Shown: positions 51,568-59,894 of the stretch, one piece after another
Layout of the letters: the number at the start of each line of letters is the position of its first letter
How positions within the stretch are numbered: position 1 is the stretch's first letter
Assembly: GCA_948443805.1 (NCBI GenBank)
Contig: CAOJUB010000009.1
Coordinates: forward strand, 1-64,000
From: an uncultured Clostridia bacterium
GTDB taxonomy: Bacteria; Bacillota; Clostridia; Oscillospirales; UBA644
DNA: 64,000 nt
Direction: 5' to 3'
Program-made: the position numbers and the translations under genes
Notes under the pieces: model-generated
What the model was told of the DNA's origin: nothing
What the model saw: only the letters and a program-made list of their open reading frames with translations
Databases searched by the model: none

Positions 51568-52827
51568 ATGGATGCTATTTTAGATTTTATAAAAGGCACG
51601 GGCTTTGCCATGCTCGCAGACAACTGGCTGAATCTGGCTATGATCGCCGTTGCTTGTTTTCTGGCATGGCTGGCAATCGTGAAAAAATTCGAACCGCTTC
51701 TGCTGCTGCCGATCGCGTTCGGAATGCTGCTGACCAATCTTCCGGGAGCGGAAATGTTCCACGAAGTACTTTTTGCCGGCGGTCATATCCATTGGGATCT
51801 TTTCGGAGGAAACCCGATTACACAAGCAACCGTAGACGCATTTAGACAGGCGGAAGTCAGCGAAACGATTCTGACGTATCTGCAGAACAATATCGGGAAT
51901 TCCATTACAGCCGGTTTGGTTGACTATCTGTACCTCGGCGTAAAACTGGGAATTTATCCCTGCCTGATCTTCCTCGGCGTCGGCGCGATGACCGATTTCG
52001 GTCCGCTGATCGCCAATCCAAAAAGCCTGCTTCTCGGCGCGGCTGCGCAAATCGGTATTTTTATGACGTTTGCCGGAACAAGGCTGATGGGATTTACCGA
52101 AGCACAGGCTTCTTCCATCGGTATCATCGGCGGAGCCGACGGACCTACCGCAATTTTTGTTACCACGAAACTGGCGCCGGAACTGCTTGGCCCGATTGCC
52201 GTCGCCGCCTATTCGTATATGGCGCTCGTACCGGTTATTCAGCCCCCCATCATGAAAGCGCTGACAACAAAAAAAGAACGAATGATCGTTATGAAGGAAC
52301 TCCGCACGGTTTCCAAGAGAGAAAAGATTCTCTTTCCGATTATCGTCACCATTTTTGTTGCGCTTCTGGTGCCCTCCGCAGCGCCCCTTGTCGGCTGCCT
52401 GATGCTGGGTAACCTCTTTAAAGAAAGCGGCGTTGTTGAGAGAATCAGCAAAACGGCGCAGAACGAACTGATGAACATTGTAACGATTTTCCTCGGCATA
52501 TCTGTCGGCGCAACGGCCACGGCTTCTACTTTCCTTAACTGGGGAACGCTGAAAATCCTCTGCATGGGAATCGTAGCGTTTGGTTTCGGTACGGCCGGCG
52601 GCGTATTGCTTGCCAAATTTATGAACCTGTTCCTAAAGAACAAAATCAATCCCCTTATCGGCTCAGCCGGAGTTTCGGCGGTTCCTATGGCGGCGAGAGT
52701 TTCGCAGACCGTAGGGCAGAAAGAAAACCCCTCGAATTTCCTTCTGATGCACGCTATGGGTCCGAATGTTGCCGGAGTTATCGGTTCTGCCATTGCAGCC
52801 GGAATTCTCCTGTCCATGTTCGGTTAA
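51568..52827 (+). CDS. Na+-translocating decarboxylase beta subunit
   Basis: 419-aa membrane protein that couples decarboxylation of carboxybiotin to Na+ export. FLGVGAMTDFGPLIANPK, IIGGADGPTAIFVTTKLAPEL and AAYSYMALVPVIQPPIM carry the conserved aspartate, asparagine and tyrosine. FLNWGTLKIL is in the last third. It is typical of OadB/MmdB/GcdB; the sequence does not decide the substrate. Confidence 0.94.
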   Translation: MDAILDFIKGTGFAMLADNWLNLAMIAVACFLAWLAIVKKFEPLLLLPIAFGMLLTNLPGAEMFHEVLFAGGHIHWDLFGGNPITQATVDAFRQAEVSETILTYLQNNIGNSITAGLVDYLYLGVKLGIYPCLIFLGVGAMTDFGPLIANPKSLLLGAAAQIGIFMTFAGTRLMGFTEAQASSIGIIGGADGPTAIFVTTKLAPELLGPIAVAAYSYMALVPVIQPPIMKALTTKKERMIVMKELRTVSKREKILFPIIVTIFVALLVPSAAPLVGCLMLGNLFKESGVVERISKTAQNELMNIVTIFLGISVGATATASTFLNWGTLKILCMGIVAFGFGTAGGVLLAKFMNLFLKNKINPLIGSAGVSAVPMAARVSQTVGQKENPSNFLLMHAMGPNVAGVIGSAIAAGILLSMFG

Positions 52828-52850
52828 TCGGATAAGGAGGAACCGATATC

Positions 52851-54299
52851 ATGTCTGAAAAAAAACCTTTATTGATAACAGATACCATACTCCGTGATGC
52901 ACACCAGTCACAGGCCGCAACCCGTATGCGTCTGGAAGATATGCTTCCCGCCTGTGAACTGCTCGACAACATGGGGTACTGGTCCCTGGAGTGCTGGGGC
53001 GGCGCAACATTTGATTCCTGCATGCGTTTTTTGAACGAAGACCCCTGGGAAAGACTCCGCGCGCTGAAAAAAGCAATGCCCAAAACAAAACTGCAGATGC
53101 TTCTCCGCGGACAGAATATCCTCGGGTATAAACATTATGCCGACGATGTTGTCGATGCCTTCGTCCGTCTTTCCATCAAAAACGGAATTAATGTCATCCG
53201 TATTTTTGACGCGCTCAATGATACAAGAAATATGCGTCAGGCTATGCAGAGCACGAAAAAATACGGCGGTGTCTGCGAAGCGGCTATCAGTTATACGACA
53301 AGCCCGGTACACAGCGAAGAATATTTTGTCAATCTTGCTTCACAGCTTGAAGAAATGGGCGCCGACGTTATCTGTATTAAAGATATGGCGAACCTTCTTC
53401 TGCCGATCGATGCGTATCATTTGGTCAAGAAATTAAAAGAAAAAGTTTCCGTACCGATCCATCTGCACACCCACAATACAACCGGTACCGGAGATATGAC
53501 AAACCTGATGGCGGCCTGGGCAGGCGTGGATATTGTCGACTGTGCCCTCTCCCCTCTTGGAAACGGTACTTCCCAGCCGGCAACCGAAGCGCTTGTTGCC
53601 ACCCTGAAAGGCAGCGACAGAGACACCGGGCTGGATCTGGCAAAACTCAGCGAAGCGGCGGCGCATTTCAGAAAGGTCGCGGCAAAGCTCAAAGAACAGG
53701 GCAGTCTTGACCCGAAGGTTCTCAACGTTGATACCAACACCCTGCTTTATCAGGTTCCCGGCGGTATGCTTTCCAACCTGATCTCGCAGCTGAAGCAGGC
53801 GAACGCCGAGGATAAATATTATGACGTTCTAGCCGAAATCCCGAATGTCAGAAAAGATTTCGGTTATCCCCCGCTGGTCACGCCGACGAGCCAGATTGTT
53901 GGATCGCAGGCAGTTCTGAACGTTCTTGCCGGCGAGCGGTATAAAATGATTACCAAGGAATCGAAAGGCCTTCTCCGCGGAGAATACGGTCAGGTTCCGG
54001 GCGAAGTAAACGAAGAAGTCCGTAAAAAAGCAATCGGAAACGACGAAGTCATCACCTGCCGGCCGGCCGATTTGCTGCAGCCGGAATTGGAAAAATACAC
54101 CGAGGAAACAAAAGAAATCGCAAAATGCGAAGAGGATGTCCTCAGCTATGCTCTTTTCCCTCAGGTAGCTTCTAAATTCTTCGATTACCGGGATCATCCC
54201 GAAAAACGCGAACCGGCAACGCCCGCAGCAGAAAAAGCGGCGGCAAAACCGACTTCCGCAGACGGTGTAAGAACCATCTACGTAGAAGACCGTTCCTGA
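52851..54299 (+). CDS. Carboxyltransferase (alpha) subunit, oxaloacetate decarboxylase type
   Basis: 482 aa. It begins with the TIM-barrel of the pyruvate carboxylase/OadA family (TDTILRDAHQSQAATRM, LECWGGATFD, RIFDALNDTRNM, IHLHTHNTTGTGDM) with metal-binding Asp and His. The biotin-binding Lys and PycB-like domain follow. It stops before a biotinyl domain, which is supplied by the gene at 51202. The family suggests oxaloacetate as substrate. It is the last gene of the set and is followed by a terminator. Confidence 0.93.
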   Translation: MSEKKPLLITDTILRDAHQSQAATRMRLEDMLPACELLDNMGYWSLECWGGATFDSCMRFLNEDPWERLRALKKAMPKTKLQMLLRGQNILGYKHYADDVVDAFVRLSIKNGINVIRIFDALNDTRNMRQAMQSTKKYGGVCEAAISYTTSPVHSEEYFVNLASQLEEMGADVICIKDMANLLLPIDAYHLVKKLKEKVSVPIHLHTHNTTGTGDMTNLMAAWAGVDIVDCALSPLGNGTSQPATEALVATLKGSDRDTGLDLAKLSEAAAHFRKVAAKLKEQGSLDPKVLNVDTNTLLYQVPGGMLSNLISQLKQANAEDKYYDVLAEIPNVRKDFGYPPLVTPTSQIVGSQAVLNVLAGERYKMITKESKGLLRGEYGQVPGEVNEEVRKKAIGNDEVITCRPADLLQPELEKYTEETKEIAKCEEDVLSYALFPQVASKFFDYRDHPEKREPATPAAEKAAAKPTSADGVRTIYVEDRS

Positions 54300-54311
54300 T
54301 AAAAACAAAAT

Positions 54312-54353
54312 CCCTCTTCCGGTTTGCATTCGGAAGAGGGGTTCTTTTTTTTA
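54312..54353 (+). terminator. Terminator of the decarboxylase operon
   Basis: CCCTCTTCCG/CGGAAGAGGG stem with a T8 tail. Confidence 0.9.
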
Positions 54354-54358
54354 TTGTA

Positions 54359-55840
54359 TCAGCAGTCCATTGCAACAATCCGCGTTGCGGCACGGGAAAC
54401 AAACGCATGGTCATGCTCGACAAAAACCATTGTCGGAGAAGACTCAGCAAGCAGGTTTTCCAATTGAATCCTCGAAAAAACATCCAGATAATTCAGCGGT
54501 TCATCCCAGAGATACAAATGAGCCGGCCGACAGAGCGACGAAGCGATCAGAACCTTCTTTTTCTGTCCGTCGCTGAGTTTTTCCAACCGCTTTTCAAAAG
54601 AAGAACGCGGAAAATCAAGTTTCCGTAAAATCGAAAAAAAGAGCGTACGGTCGATTTGAGAAGTAAGCAGATATTCGGAAAAACTTCCCGACAAAAAAGA
54701 AATATCCTGCGGAAGATACGAAATAACCAGCTCTGGAAGAAAAATTTCACCGGTATGAAAATGCTTTTCTCCATTAATAATTTTCAGCAAAGTAGACTTT
54801 CCGCATCCGTTTTTTCCGCAAAGGGCAATCCTCTCTCCCTGATGAACCGAGAAAGAAAACGAATCCAGGATTTTCCTTCCGTCAAATGATACCGAACAAT
54901 CACGGAACGCCAGCAAAGTTTCGGAATGAAACGGCTGGGGCGAAAGAATCAGCCGTTCGGTTTCTTCGATATTTTTCAGCAAATTCCGCGCTTCTTCCGC
55001 AGCCGCCGTTTTCCGCCTTTCTATCGATTTGGAACGGCTCATCATCTTCGCTGCTTGATGGCCGATATATCCGCGGTCGGAGCGAAGTCCCGAATTTTTT
55101 GTTCCTTTTTTTGTTTTTTCAGTTTGTTCGGCCCACCCTGCCGCCTGCCGGGCGGAACGCTCCAGCTTTTCAACCGATTTTTTCAATTTTTCATTCGTTG
55201 CAGCCTCAAAAGCATCCTGCCGTTCTTTATTTTCAAACCAAGAGGAATAATTGCCCTTTTGCAGATCCATCCCTTCCCGGTTCAGGGCAAGCACATGATC
55301 GATACAGCCGTCAAGGAAATCTCTGTCGTGCGAAACCAGCAAAAATCCCTCTTTGCGGCCAAGATAAGCCGATACCGTTTTTCGGGATTCCGAATCCAGA
55401 TGATTGGTCGGTTCATCAATCAAAGGAAAGGAATTGTCTTTTAAAAACAGCGCGGTAAGCAATACTTTGGTCTGCTCCCCCTGAGAAAGAGCCGAAAATA
55501 TACATTCTGGAACATTCTCGGAAAGCCCAATCATAGAAAGTTCTCGCCGTATCTCCCATTCGGCCCGATCCGGAAGTAAAGCAAGGAGAATAGAAAGCAC
55601 CTTATCCTCCGGATTTTCAATCGAATAAGGAAAATATTCCAGTTTCCGGTCGGAAAGAATCTTTCCCTGATAAGCAAAATGCCCGGCCAAAAGACGAAGC
55701 AGCGTTGTTTTTCCTTTCCCGTTTCTTCCCACTAACCCGAGTTTCCAGGAAGTATCCAAAGAAAGAGACAAATTGTCAAAGACATTCTCCGCGCTGCCCT
55801 CATAACCAAACATACAATCTAATATTTGAATCAAAGACAT
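54359..55840 (-). CDS. ABC-F ATPase, Lsa-like ribosome protection family
   Basis: 493 aa, two ABC domains without membrane segments. GRNGKGKTTLLRLLAG, LSQGEQTKVLLTALF and LIDEPTNHLDSES form the first. A charged interdomain linker of about 80 residues follows. GKNGCGKSTLLKII, LSDGQKKKVLIAS and LWDEPLNYLDVFS form the second. The sequence of the first domain and the ending NYLD resemble Lsa(A/B/E) proteins, which protect ribosomes from lincosamides, streptogramin A and pleuromutilins. Resistance is inferred by family. An attenuator-like leader lies upstream. Confidence 0.88.
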   Translation of the reverse strand: MSLIQILDCMFGYEGSAENVFDNLSLSLDTSWKLGLVGRNGKGKTTLLRLLAGHFAYQGKILSDRKLEYFPYSIENPEDKVLSILLALLPDRAEWEIRRELSMIGLSENVPECIFSALSQGEQTKVLLTALFLKDNSFPLIDEPTNHLDSESRKTVSAYLGRKEGFLLVSHDRDFLDGCIDHVLALNREGMDLQKGNYSSWFENKERQDAFEAATNEKLKKSVEKLERSARQAAGWAEQTEKTKKGTKNSGLRSDRGYIGHQAAKMMSRSKSIERRKTAAAEEARNLLKNIEETERLILSPQPFHSETLLAFRDCSVSFDGRKILDSFSFSVHQGERIALCGKNGCGKSTLLKIINGEKHFHTGEIFLPELVISYLPQDISFLSGSFSEYLLTSQIDRTLFFSILRKLDFPRSSFEKRLEKLSDGQKKKVLIASSLCRPAHLYLWDEPLNYLDVFSRIQLENLLAESSPTMVFVEHDHAFVSRAATRIVAMDC

Positions 55841-55870
55841 AAAATCACTCCGTTTCTACCGCTTTTGCAG

Positions 55871-55957
55871 CTAAAAATAGGTTGCAGGAAGTATTTCCCG
55901 CAACCTATTCCGGAATGATAAAAAAATCCGGTCTGCGGAAAAAATGCGCCTTCCTGC
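55871..55957 (-). promoter_or_regulatory. Attenuator-like leader of the ABC-F gene
   Basis: Minus strand: hairpin AATAGGTTGC-GGAA/TTCC-GCAACCTATT followed by TTTT (55873-55909), 30 nt before the start region. The 8 nt GCAGGAAG at 55950-55957 is a perfect complement of CTTCCTGC within that hairpin (55884-55891), so an alternative antiterminator fold exists. A tiny ORF upstream (56038-56067, MESGEKMRK, with an inner MRK) could be the sensor. Confidence 0.65.
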
Positions 55958-56037
55958 CGGTATATCTTCAAGGAGATAAGACACCCCGCCCGGCAGAGAC
56001 TTCCGCCGGTTATCCGATATAACCTTTTATGCAGGAT

Positions 56038-56067
56038 TTATTTGCGCATTTTTTCACCGCTTTCCAT
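56038..56067 (-). CDS. Possible leader peptide for the ABC-F gene
   Basis: Nine codons, MESGEKMRK, ending TAA, or a three-codon MRK from the internal ATG (56049). No strong ribosome binding site for the first ATG; GGTGA precedes the second. Only its position between degV and the attenuator supports it. Confidence 0.3.
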   Translation of the reverse strand: MESGEKMRK

Positions 56068-56082
56068 TTTTTTTATAAATTT

Positions 56083-56940
56083 TTATTTTCTGATAAAGAG
56101 TACGCCAAGCGTATTTTTACCGCAATGCGATGTAACGGTCGAACCGGCCGTCGTAACCAGTATTTCATCAAAAATCCCTTTTGATGCAACATAATCCCGG
56201 ATCATCAGAGGAATCCGATCTTTCGTACAGGTAGAAGTAATAAAAACCCGTTTTGTTTCATATGCTTCCGCAGGCTGAGACAACCGGTCGTCAACATATT
56301 TTTTCAGAACATCTTCCAAATTTCCCCGGTACTTTTTCGCAACGCCCATCGCACCGTCTTTTACTTCAATGCATGCCTTCAAATTCAGCAAATTGGCGCC
56401 GAGAACCGCAACGGAAGAACAACGGCCGCCCTTTTTCATATATTCCAGGTTTCCCAAAATAAAGCTGGCGTCAACGCGGGGAATTACCTCTTTTATTTTT
56501 TCCGGAATGTCTTCCGGCGCAACGCCGTTTTCAAGAAAATCAATAACCGAAAGAACAATATGCCCGCTGCCGGTCGATAAATTTTCCGAATCGATCACAA
56601 AAACCTTTCCGGCGCCGACCTCTTCCGCAGCAAGGCGCGCATTTTGACCGGTACTAGAAAACTGGGAACCGATATTGATATGGATCACCTGCCTGCCCGA
56701 CGAAACCAAAGAAGAAAAAACTTCGGCATATTCGGAGATGCTGACCGCCGAAGTTTTGGGGAGAATTCCGGTTTTTGAAACATAATCAAAAATCTGAGGC
56801 GCGGAAAGATCAACGCCGTCTGTATAGGTATCCTCCCCCATCGTCACATGCAAAGGGATGATCCGAATCCCATACCGAGCAATCAAATCAGGCGAAAGGT
56901 CGCAGGTGCTGTCTGCGGTAATCGCAACATTTTCAATCAT
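56083..56940 (-). CDS. DegV family fatty-acid-binding protein
   Basis: 285 aa. ITADSTCDLSPDLIARYGI at the N-terminus, the DGVDLSAPQIFDYVSKTGILPKTSA segment and FVIDSENLSTGSGHIV define the DegV fold. Such proteins bind a fatty acid and are FakB-like, feeding exogenous fatty acid to FakA kinase. No FakA is adjacent. AAAGGA precedes ATG 56940. It is driven from the promoter of element copy C with a leader of about 200 nt. Confidence 0.9.
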   Translation of the reverse strand: MIENVAITADSTCDLSPDLIARYGIRIIPLHVTMGEDTYTDGVDLSAPQIFDYVSKTGILPKTSAVSISEYAEVFSSLVSSGRQVIHINIGSQFSSTGQNARLAAEEVGAGKVFVIDSENLSTGSGHIVLSVIDFLENGVAPEDIPEKIKEVIPRVDASFILGNLEYMKKGGRCSSVAVLGANLLNLKACIEVKDGAMGVAKKYRGNLEDVLKKYVDDRLSQPAEAYETKRVFITSTCTKDRIPLMIRDYVASKGIFDEILVTTAGSTVTSHCGKNTLGVLFIRK

Positions 56941-57028
56941 TTTATGTAAATCCTTTCTGAAAAAAAGAACAAAGTAATGTGTGCTATCAAACCATCCAAT
57001 TTGCCGAAAAACAGTTTTTTTCTTGTGC

Positions 57029-57172
57029 TATGAATTTCGCACCGGAAAAACACCAGCGGCGAACGCGCTGTTCGGCTGGATAGCCGAAAGAGGTTGTTCT
57101 AAAGAACAGTAAACTGTTCTTGGGAACAAACTTGCTGTTCTTTATTATACCATAAACCGGAAAAAAAGTCAA
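57029..57172 (-). repeat. Modular promoter-hairpin element, copy C (degV leader)
   Basis: Read leftwards: TTGACT (57167-57172), 17 nt, TATAAT (57144-57149), a GAACA/TGTTC half-palindrome, then the perfect palindrome at 57102-57121 (AAGAACAGT/ACTGTTCTT). A CCAGC...GCTGG stem and CCGGTGCGAAATTCATA, shared with copy A, follow. The palindrome differs from copies A and B by a compensated C-G to T-A pair. The branched A6GCG...CGCT6 module is not present. Confidence 0.65.
57144..57172 (-). promoter_or_regulatory. Promoter of degV
   Basis: TTGACT-17-TATAAT on the minus strand, within element copy C. Confidence 0.75.
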
Positions 57173-57177
57173 GCCGT

Positions 57178-57209
57178 AAAAAAGAACCCCGCCAAAAACG
57201 AGGTTCTTT
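57178..57209 (-). terminator. Terminator of the rpmG-rplA operon
   Basis: Read leftwards, AAAGAACCTCG/CGGGGTTCTTT with a T6 tail, directly after rplA. Confidence 0.85.
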
Positions 57210-57245
57210 CAATTGATTCGTCAAAACGAAAAAGATTTGATAAAA

Positions 57246-57938
57246 TCAAAGGTATTTCGCACTGTTGATCTTAATACCCGGCCCCATGGTGGAAGCAATT
57301 ACACAGCTCTTGATATACTGACCTTTTGCCGCAGCCGGTTTTGCTTTTACAATAGCGCCGATGATTGCGTCAAAGTTTTCGGAAAGCTTTTCTTTTCCGA
57401 AAGAAACTTTACCAATCGGACAATGAATAATATTGGTTTTGTCCAAACGATACTCAATCTTACCGGCTTTTACTTCCTGAACAGCCTGCGCAACATTAGG
57501 CGTAACCGTTCCGGCTTTCGGGTTCGGCATCAGGCCTTTCGGGCCAAGCACTTTACCGATACGGCCGACAAGACCCATCATATCGGGAGAAGCGATCATA
57601 ACGTCGAAATCAAACCAGTTTTCGCTCTGGATTTTGGTGATATATTCTTCTGCGCCGACATATTCTGCACCGGCATCTTCCGCAGCTTTCACATTGTCGC
57701 CCTTGGTAATAACAAGAACCTTCACCGATTTACCGGTTCCGTGCGGAAGAACAATCGAACCTCTGACCTGCTGATCGGCATGACGGGAATCAACGCCGAG
57801 CTTTACATGCAGCTCAACGGTTTCATCAAATTTTGCCTTTGCTGTCTGGCAAACCAAATCGGCAGCTTCAGCGGAATCATAAAGTTTTGTTCTATCAACA
57901 AGCTTTTCGCTTTCCAAATATTTCTTACCTTTTTTCAT
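57246..57938 (-). CDS. rplA: 50S ribosomal protein L1
   Basis: 230 aa. [20 protein letters not shown] at the start, the signature [20 protein letters not shown] and [18 protein letters not shown] are complete. It forms the L1 stalk and may repress the L11 operon mRNA. It is the last gene here; rplJ and rplL, the usual followers, are not present. Confidence 0.98.
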   Translation of the reverse strand: MKKGKKYLESEKLVDRTKLYDSAEAADLVCQTAKAKFDETVELHVKLGVDSRHADQQVRGSIVLPHGTGKSVKVLVITKGDNVKAAEDAGAEYVGAEEYITKIQSENWFDFDVMIASPDMMGLVGRIGKVLGPKGLMPNPKAGTVTPNVAQAVQEVKAGKIEYRLDKTNIIHCPIGKVSFGKEKLSENFDAIIGAIVKAKPAAAKGQYIKSCVIASTMGPGIKINSAKYL

Positions 57939-58019
57939 GTTTTTTCCTCCTATGTGGTATAAAAGGCTTTCGCCTTACGGATAAAAATCCTCCCACTGCT
58001 ATTCTGAAAGTGGATGATC

Positions 58020-58445
58020 TTATTCAGCGACCTCTACGCCCATGCTTCTGGCCGTTCCGGCAATCATGCTCATAGCCGCTTCAACGGTATTGGCGTTCAG
58101 GTCGGGCATTTTCTGTTCCGCAATCTGCTGCAGCTGCGCTTTGGTAATTTTGGCAACCTTCGTTTTATTGGGAACACCGGATCCGCTTTCAATTCCGCAG
58201 GCCTTTTTAATCAGAACCGCGGCGGGCGGAGTTTTTGTAATAAAGGAGAACGAATGGTCGGCATAAACGGTAATAACAACCGGAATAATCAGCCCCATAT
58301 CGTTTTTGGTTCTCTCATTGAATTCTTTGGTGAAGGCCATGATATTAACGCCGTGCTGACCGAGAGCCGGGCCGACAGGCGGTGCAGGATTTGCCTTACC
58401 TGCGGGGATCTGCAATTTTATATAACCTATAATTTTCTGAGCCAT
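58020..58445 (-). CDS. rplK: 50S ribosomal protein L11
   Basis: 141 aa. [20 protein letters not shown] and the C-terminal RNA-binding domain with [12 protein letters not shown] are typical. It is part of the GTPase-associated centre. 81 nt of spacer with small hairpins separates it from rplA. A GC-rich stem closes just before its AACGGAG site. Confidence 0.98.
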   Translation of the reverse strand: MAQKIIGYIKLQIPAGKANPAPPVGPALGQHGVNIMAFTKEFNERTKNDMGLIIPVVITVYADHSFSFITKTPPAAVLIKKACGIESGSGVPNKTKVAKITKAQLQQIAEQKMPDLNANTVEAAMSMIAGTARSMGVEVAE

Positions 58446-58533
58446 AATAATCTCCGTTCTGCCGCGACAGAATCCGTAACTTGATACGGTCTTGCGGCGA
58501 TTTTATTTTACGATGGTAGACTGCCTGAAAAAA

Positions 58534-59058
58534 TCAGAGAAGTTCCAGCTGACCGATCGGCAATTCAACCGGGGTTTCTCTTCCGAACATGGAAATGATA
58601 ACCCGAACCTTTCCGGTCTGCAGATTAATCTCTTCCACCACACCGGTAAAGCCCTTCATCGTTGAACCGTCGGCGACTTTTACATTGTCTCCCACCTGAT
58701 AAGGAACCTCAACCGTTTCCTGCCGCATGCCGAGAGCCGCGATTTCCTCTTCCGTCAGGGGAATCGGTTTTCCCTCCGGTCCGACAAATCCGGTAACGCC
58801 TCGGATTCCTTTAATCAGAATCCAGGTATCGTCATCAACGATCATATGCAAAAAAACATATCCGGGAAAAAGCTTGCGCTCAATCTCAACCTGTTCATTG
58901 TTTCTGATTTCTGTAACCTTTGTCATAGGAACAAGAATATCCAGAATAATATCTCCCAGATTTCTGTTGGCTACGATCTTCTCAATACTCGTGGCAACTT
59001 TATTTTCATATCCTGAGTAGGTATGGATAATATACCACTTCGCATCTTCCTTGCCCAT
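58534..59058 (-). CDS. nusG: Transcription antitermination factor NusG
   Basis: 174 aa. The NGN domain (WYIIHTYSGYENKVATSIE; FPGYVFLHM) is followed by the KOW domain (VADGSTMKGFTGVVEEIN). Normal length, 88 nt before rplK, in the canonical secE-nusG-rplK order. Confidence 0.97.
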   Translation of the reverse strand: MGKEDAKWYIIHTYSGYENKVATSIEKIVANRNLGDIILDILVPMTKVTEIRNNEQVEIERKLFPGYVFLHMIVDDDTWILIKGIRGVTGFVGPEGKPIPLTEEEIAALGMRQETVEVPYQVGDNVKVADGSTMKGFTGVVEEINLQTGKVRVIISMFGRETPVELPIGQLELL

Positions 59059-59081
59059 CTGCCGTTCCTCCGTTTATTTTA

Positions 59082-59321
59082 TTACGCCAGAAAACCAACG
59101 ATGAATTTAAACAGAGAATCAACAACCCCGATAAATACCGCAGAAAGGATGACAACAACCAAAACGACCAAGGTATTGTTCAGCAACTGCTTCGGGCTGG
59201 GCCAAACGACTTTTTTCAGTTCGCTTTTTATTTCTCTGAAAAAAGAAAAGAACTTTTTGATTTTGCCGGGTTCTTTTTTCTTTTCTGTTTTTTTCTCGAC
59301 CGCCTTTTTCTCTTCAGCCAT
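59082..59321 (-). CDS. secE: Preprotein translocase subunit SecE
   Basis: 79 aa. A Lys/Glu-rich N-terminal tail leads to SELKKVVWPSPKQLLNNT, the SecE signature, and a single C-terminal membrane helix. GGAGGGA precedes the ATG. Confidence 0.96.
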   Translation of the reverse strand: MAEEKKAVEKKTEKKKEPGKIKKFFSFFREIKSELKKVVWPSPKQLLNNTLVVLVVVILSAVFIGVVDSLFKFIVGFLA

Positions 59322-59335
59322 TGTGATTCCCTCCT

Positions 59336-59488
59336 TTATTTGGTTTCTTTGTGCAGGGTATGCTTTCGACAGAACTTGCAGTATTTGTTCATCTCCAGCC
59401 TGTCAGGATTATTTTGTTTGTTTTTGGTAGTGTTATAATTTCTGCGCTTGCATTCACCGCATGCGAGAACTACCTTGTCTTTACCCAT
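59336..59488 (-). CDS. rpmG: 50S ribosomal protein L33
   Basis: 50 aa from ATG 59488 with GGAGGTG upstream. The zinc pairs CGEC and CKFC are both present, so this is the zinc-binding form. It is the first gene of the rpmG-secE-nusG-rplK-rplA operon. Confidence 0.97.
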   Translation of the reverse strand: MGKDKVVLACGECKRRNYNTTKNKQNNPDRLEMNKYCKFCRKHTLHKETK

Positions 59489-59552
59489 TATTTCGGCACC
59501 TCCTGTAAAAATTAAGCCTCCCTTGCCAAAACGGCAAAGCATTTTCTGCAAC

Positions 59553-59577
59553 AAAAAAAAACACCTTGCTGCAAGGT
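59553..59577 (-). promoter_or_regulatory. Terminator-like hairpin at the start of the rpmG leader
   Basis: Minus strand: ACCTTGCAGCAAGGT (59563-59577) followed by GTGTTTTTTTTT. It lies immediately after the predicted transcription start. Confidence 0.5.
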
Positions 59578-59583
59578 AATGTC

Positions 59584-59612
59584 ATTATACCATAAAAATA
59601 CCGGAAAATCAA
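59584..59612 (-). promoter_or_regulatory. Promoter of the rpmG-rplA operon
   Basis: TTGATT (59607-59612), 17 nt, TATAAT (59584-59589). The spacer ends in ATGG, as in element copies A-C. From 59613 to 59894 I see only an AT-rich region with a TTGACA (59713-59718) that lacks a good -10 for icd. Confidence 0.75.
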
Positions 59613-59894
59613 GAGAATTTCCCGAAAAAAAACCGGGATTCTGTGACAAAAAACCGAAATATATCCTTTTTCTGCCATCAGCCAACTTTTTCCGAACCTG
59701 CTTATCCATTTCTTGACAACCGTGAAAATTCTTAATTCTGTAACAAATCAAAAGATAAAATTTTCACATATCTATGATAAAATAAATCCAAAATCGGAAC
59801 GATTTCCGGTTCGGCAGCCAAACCGATCTGCGGCAGCCGGAAAACCGGAGAAAACCTGTTCCCGTCCTGAAGAAAATACAAGGAGGTCAAGACA

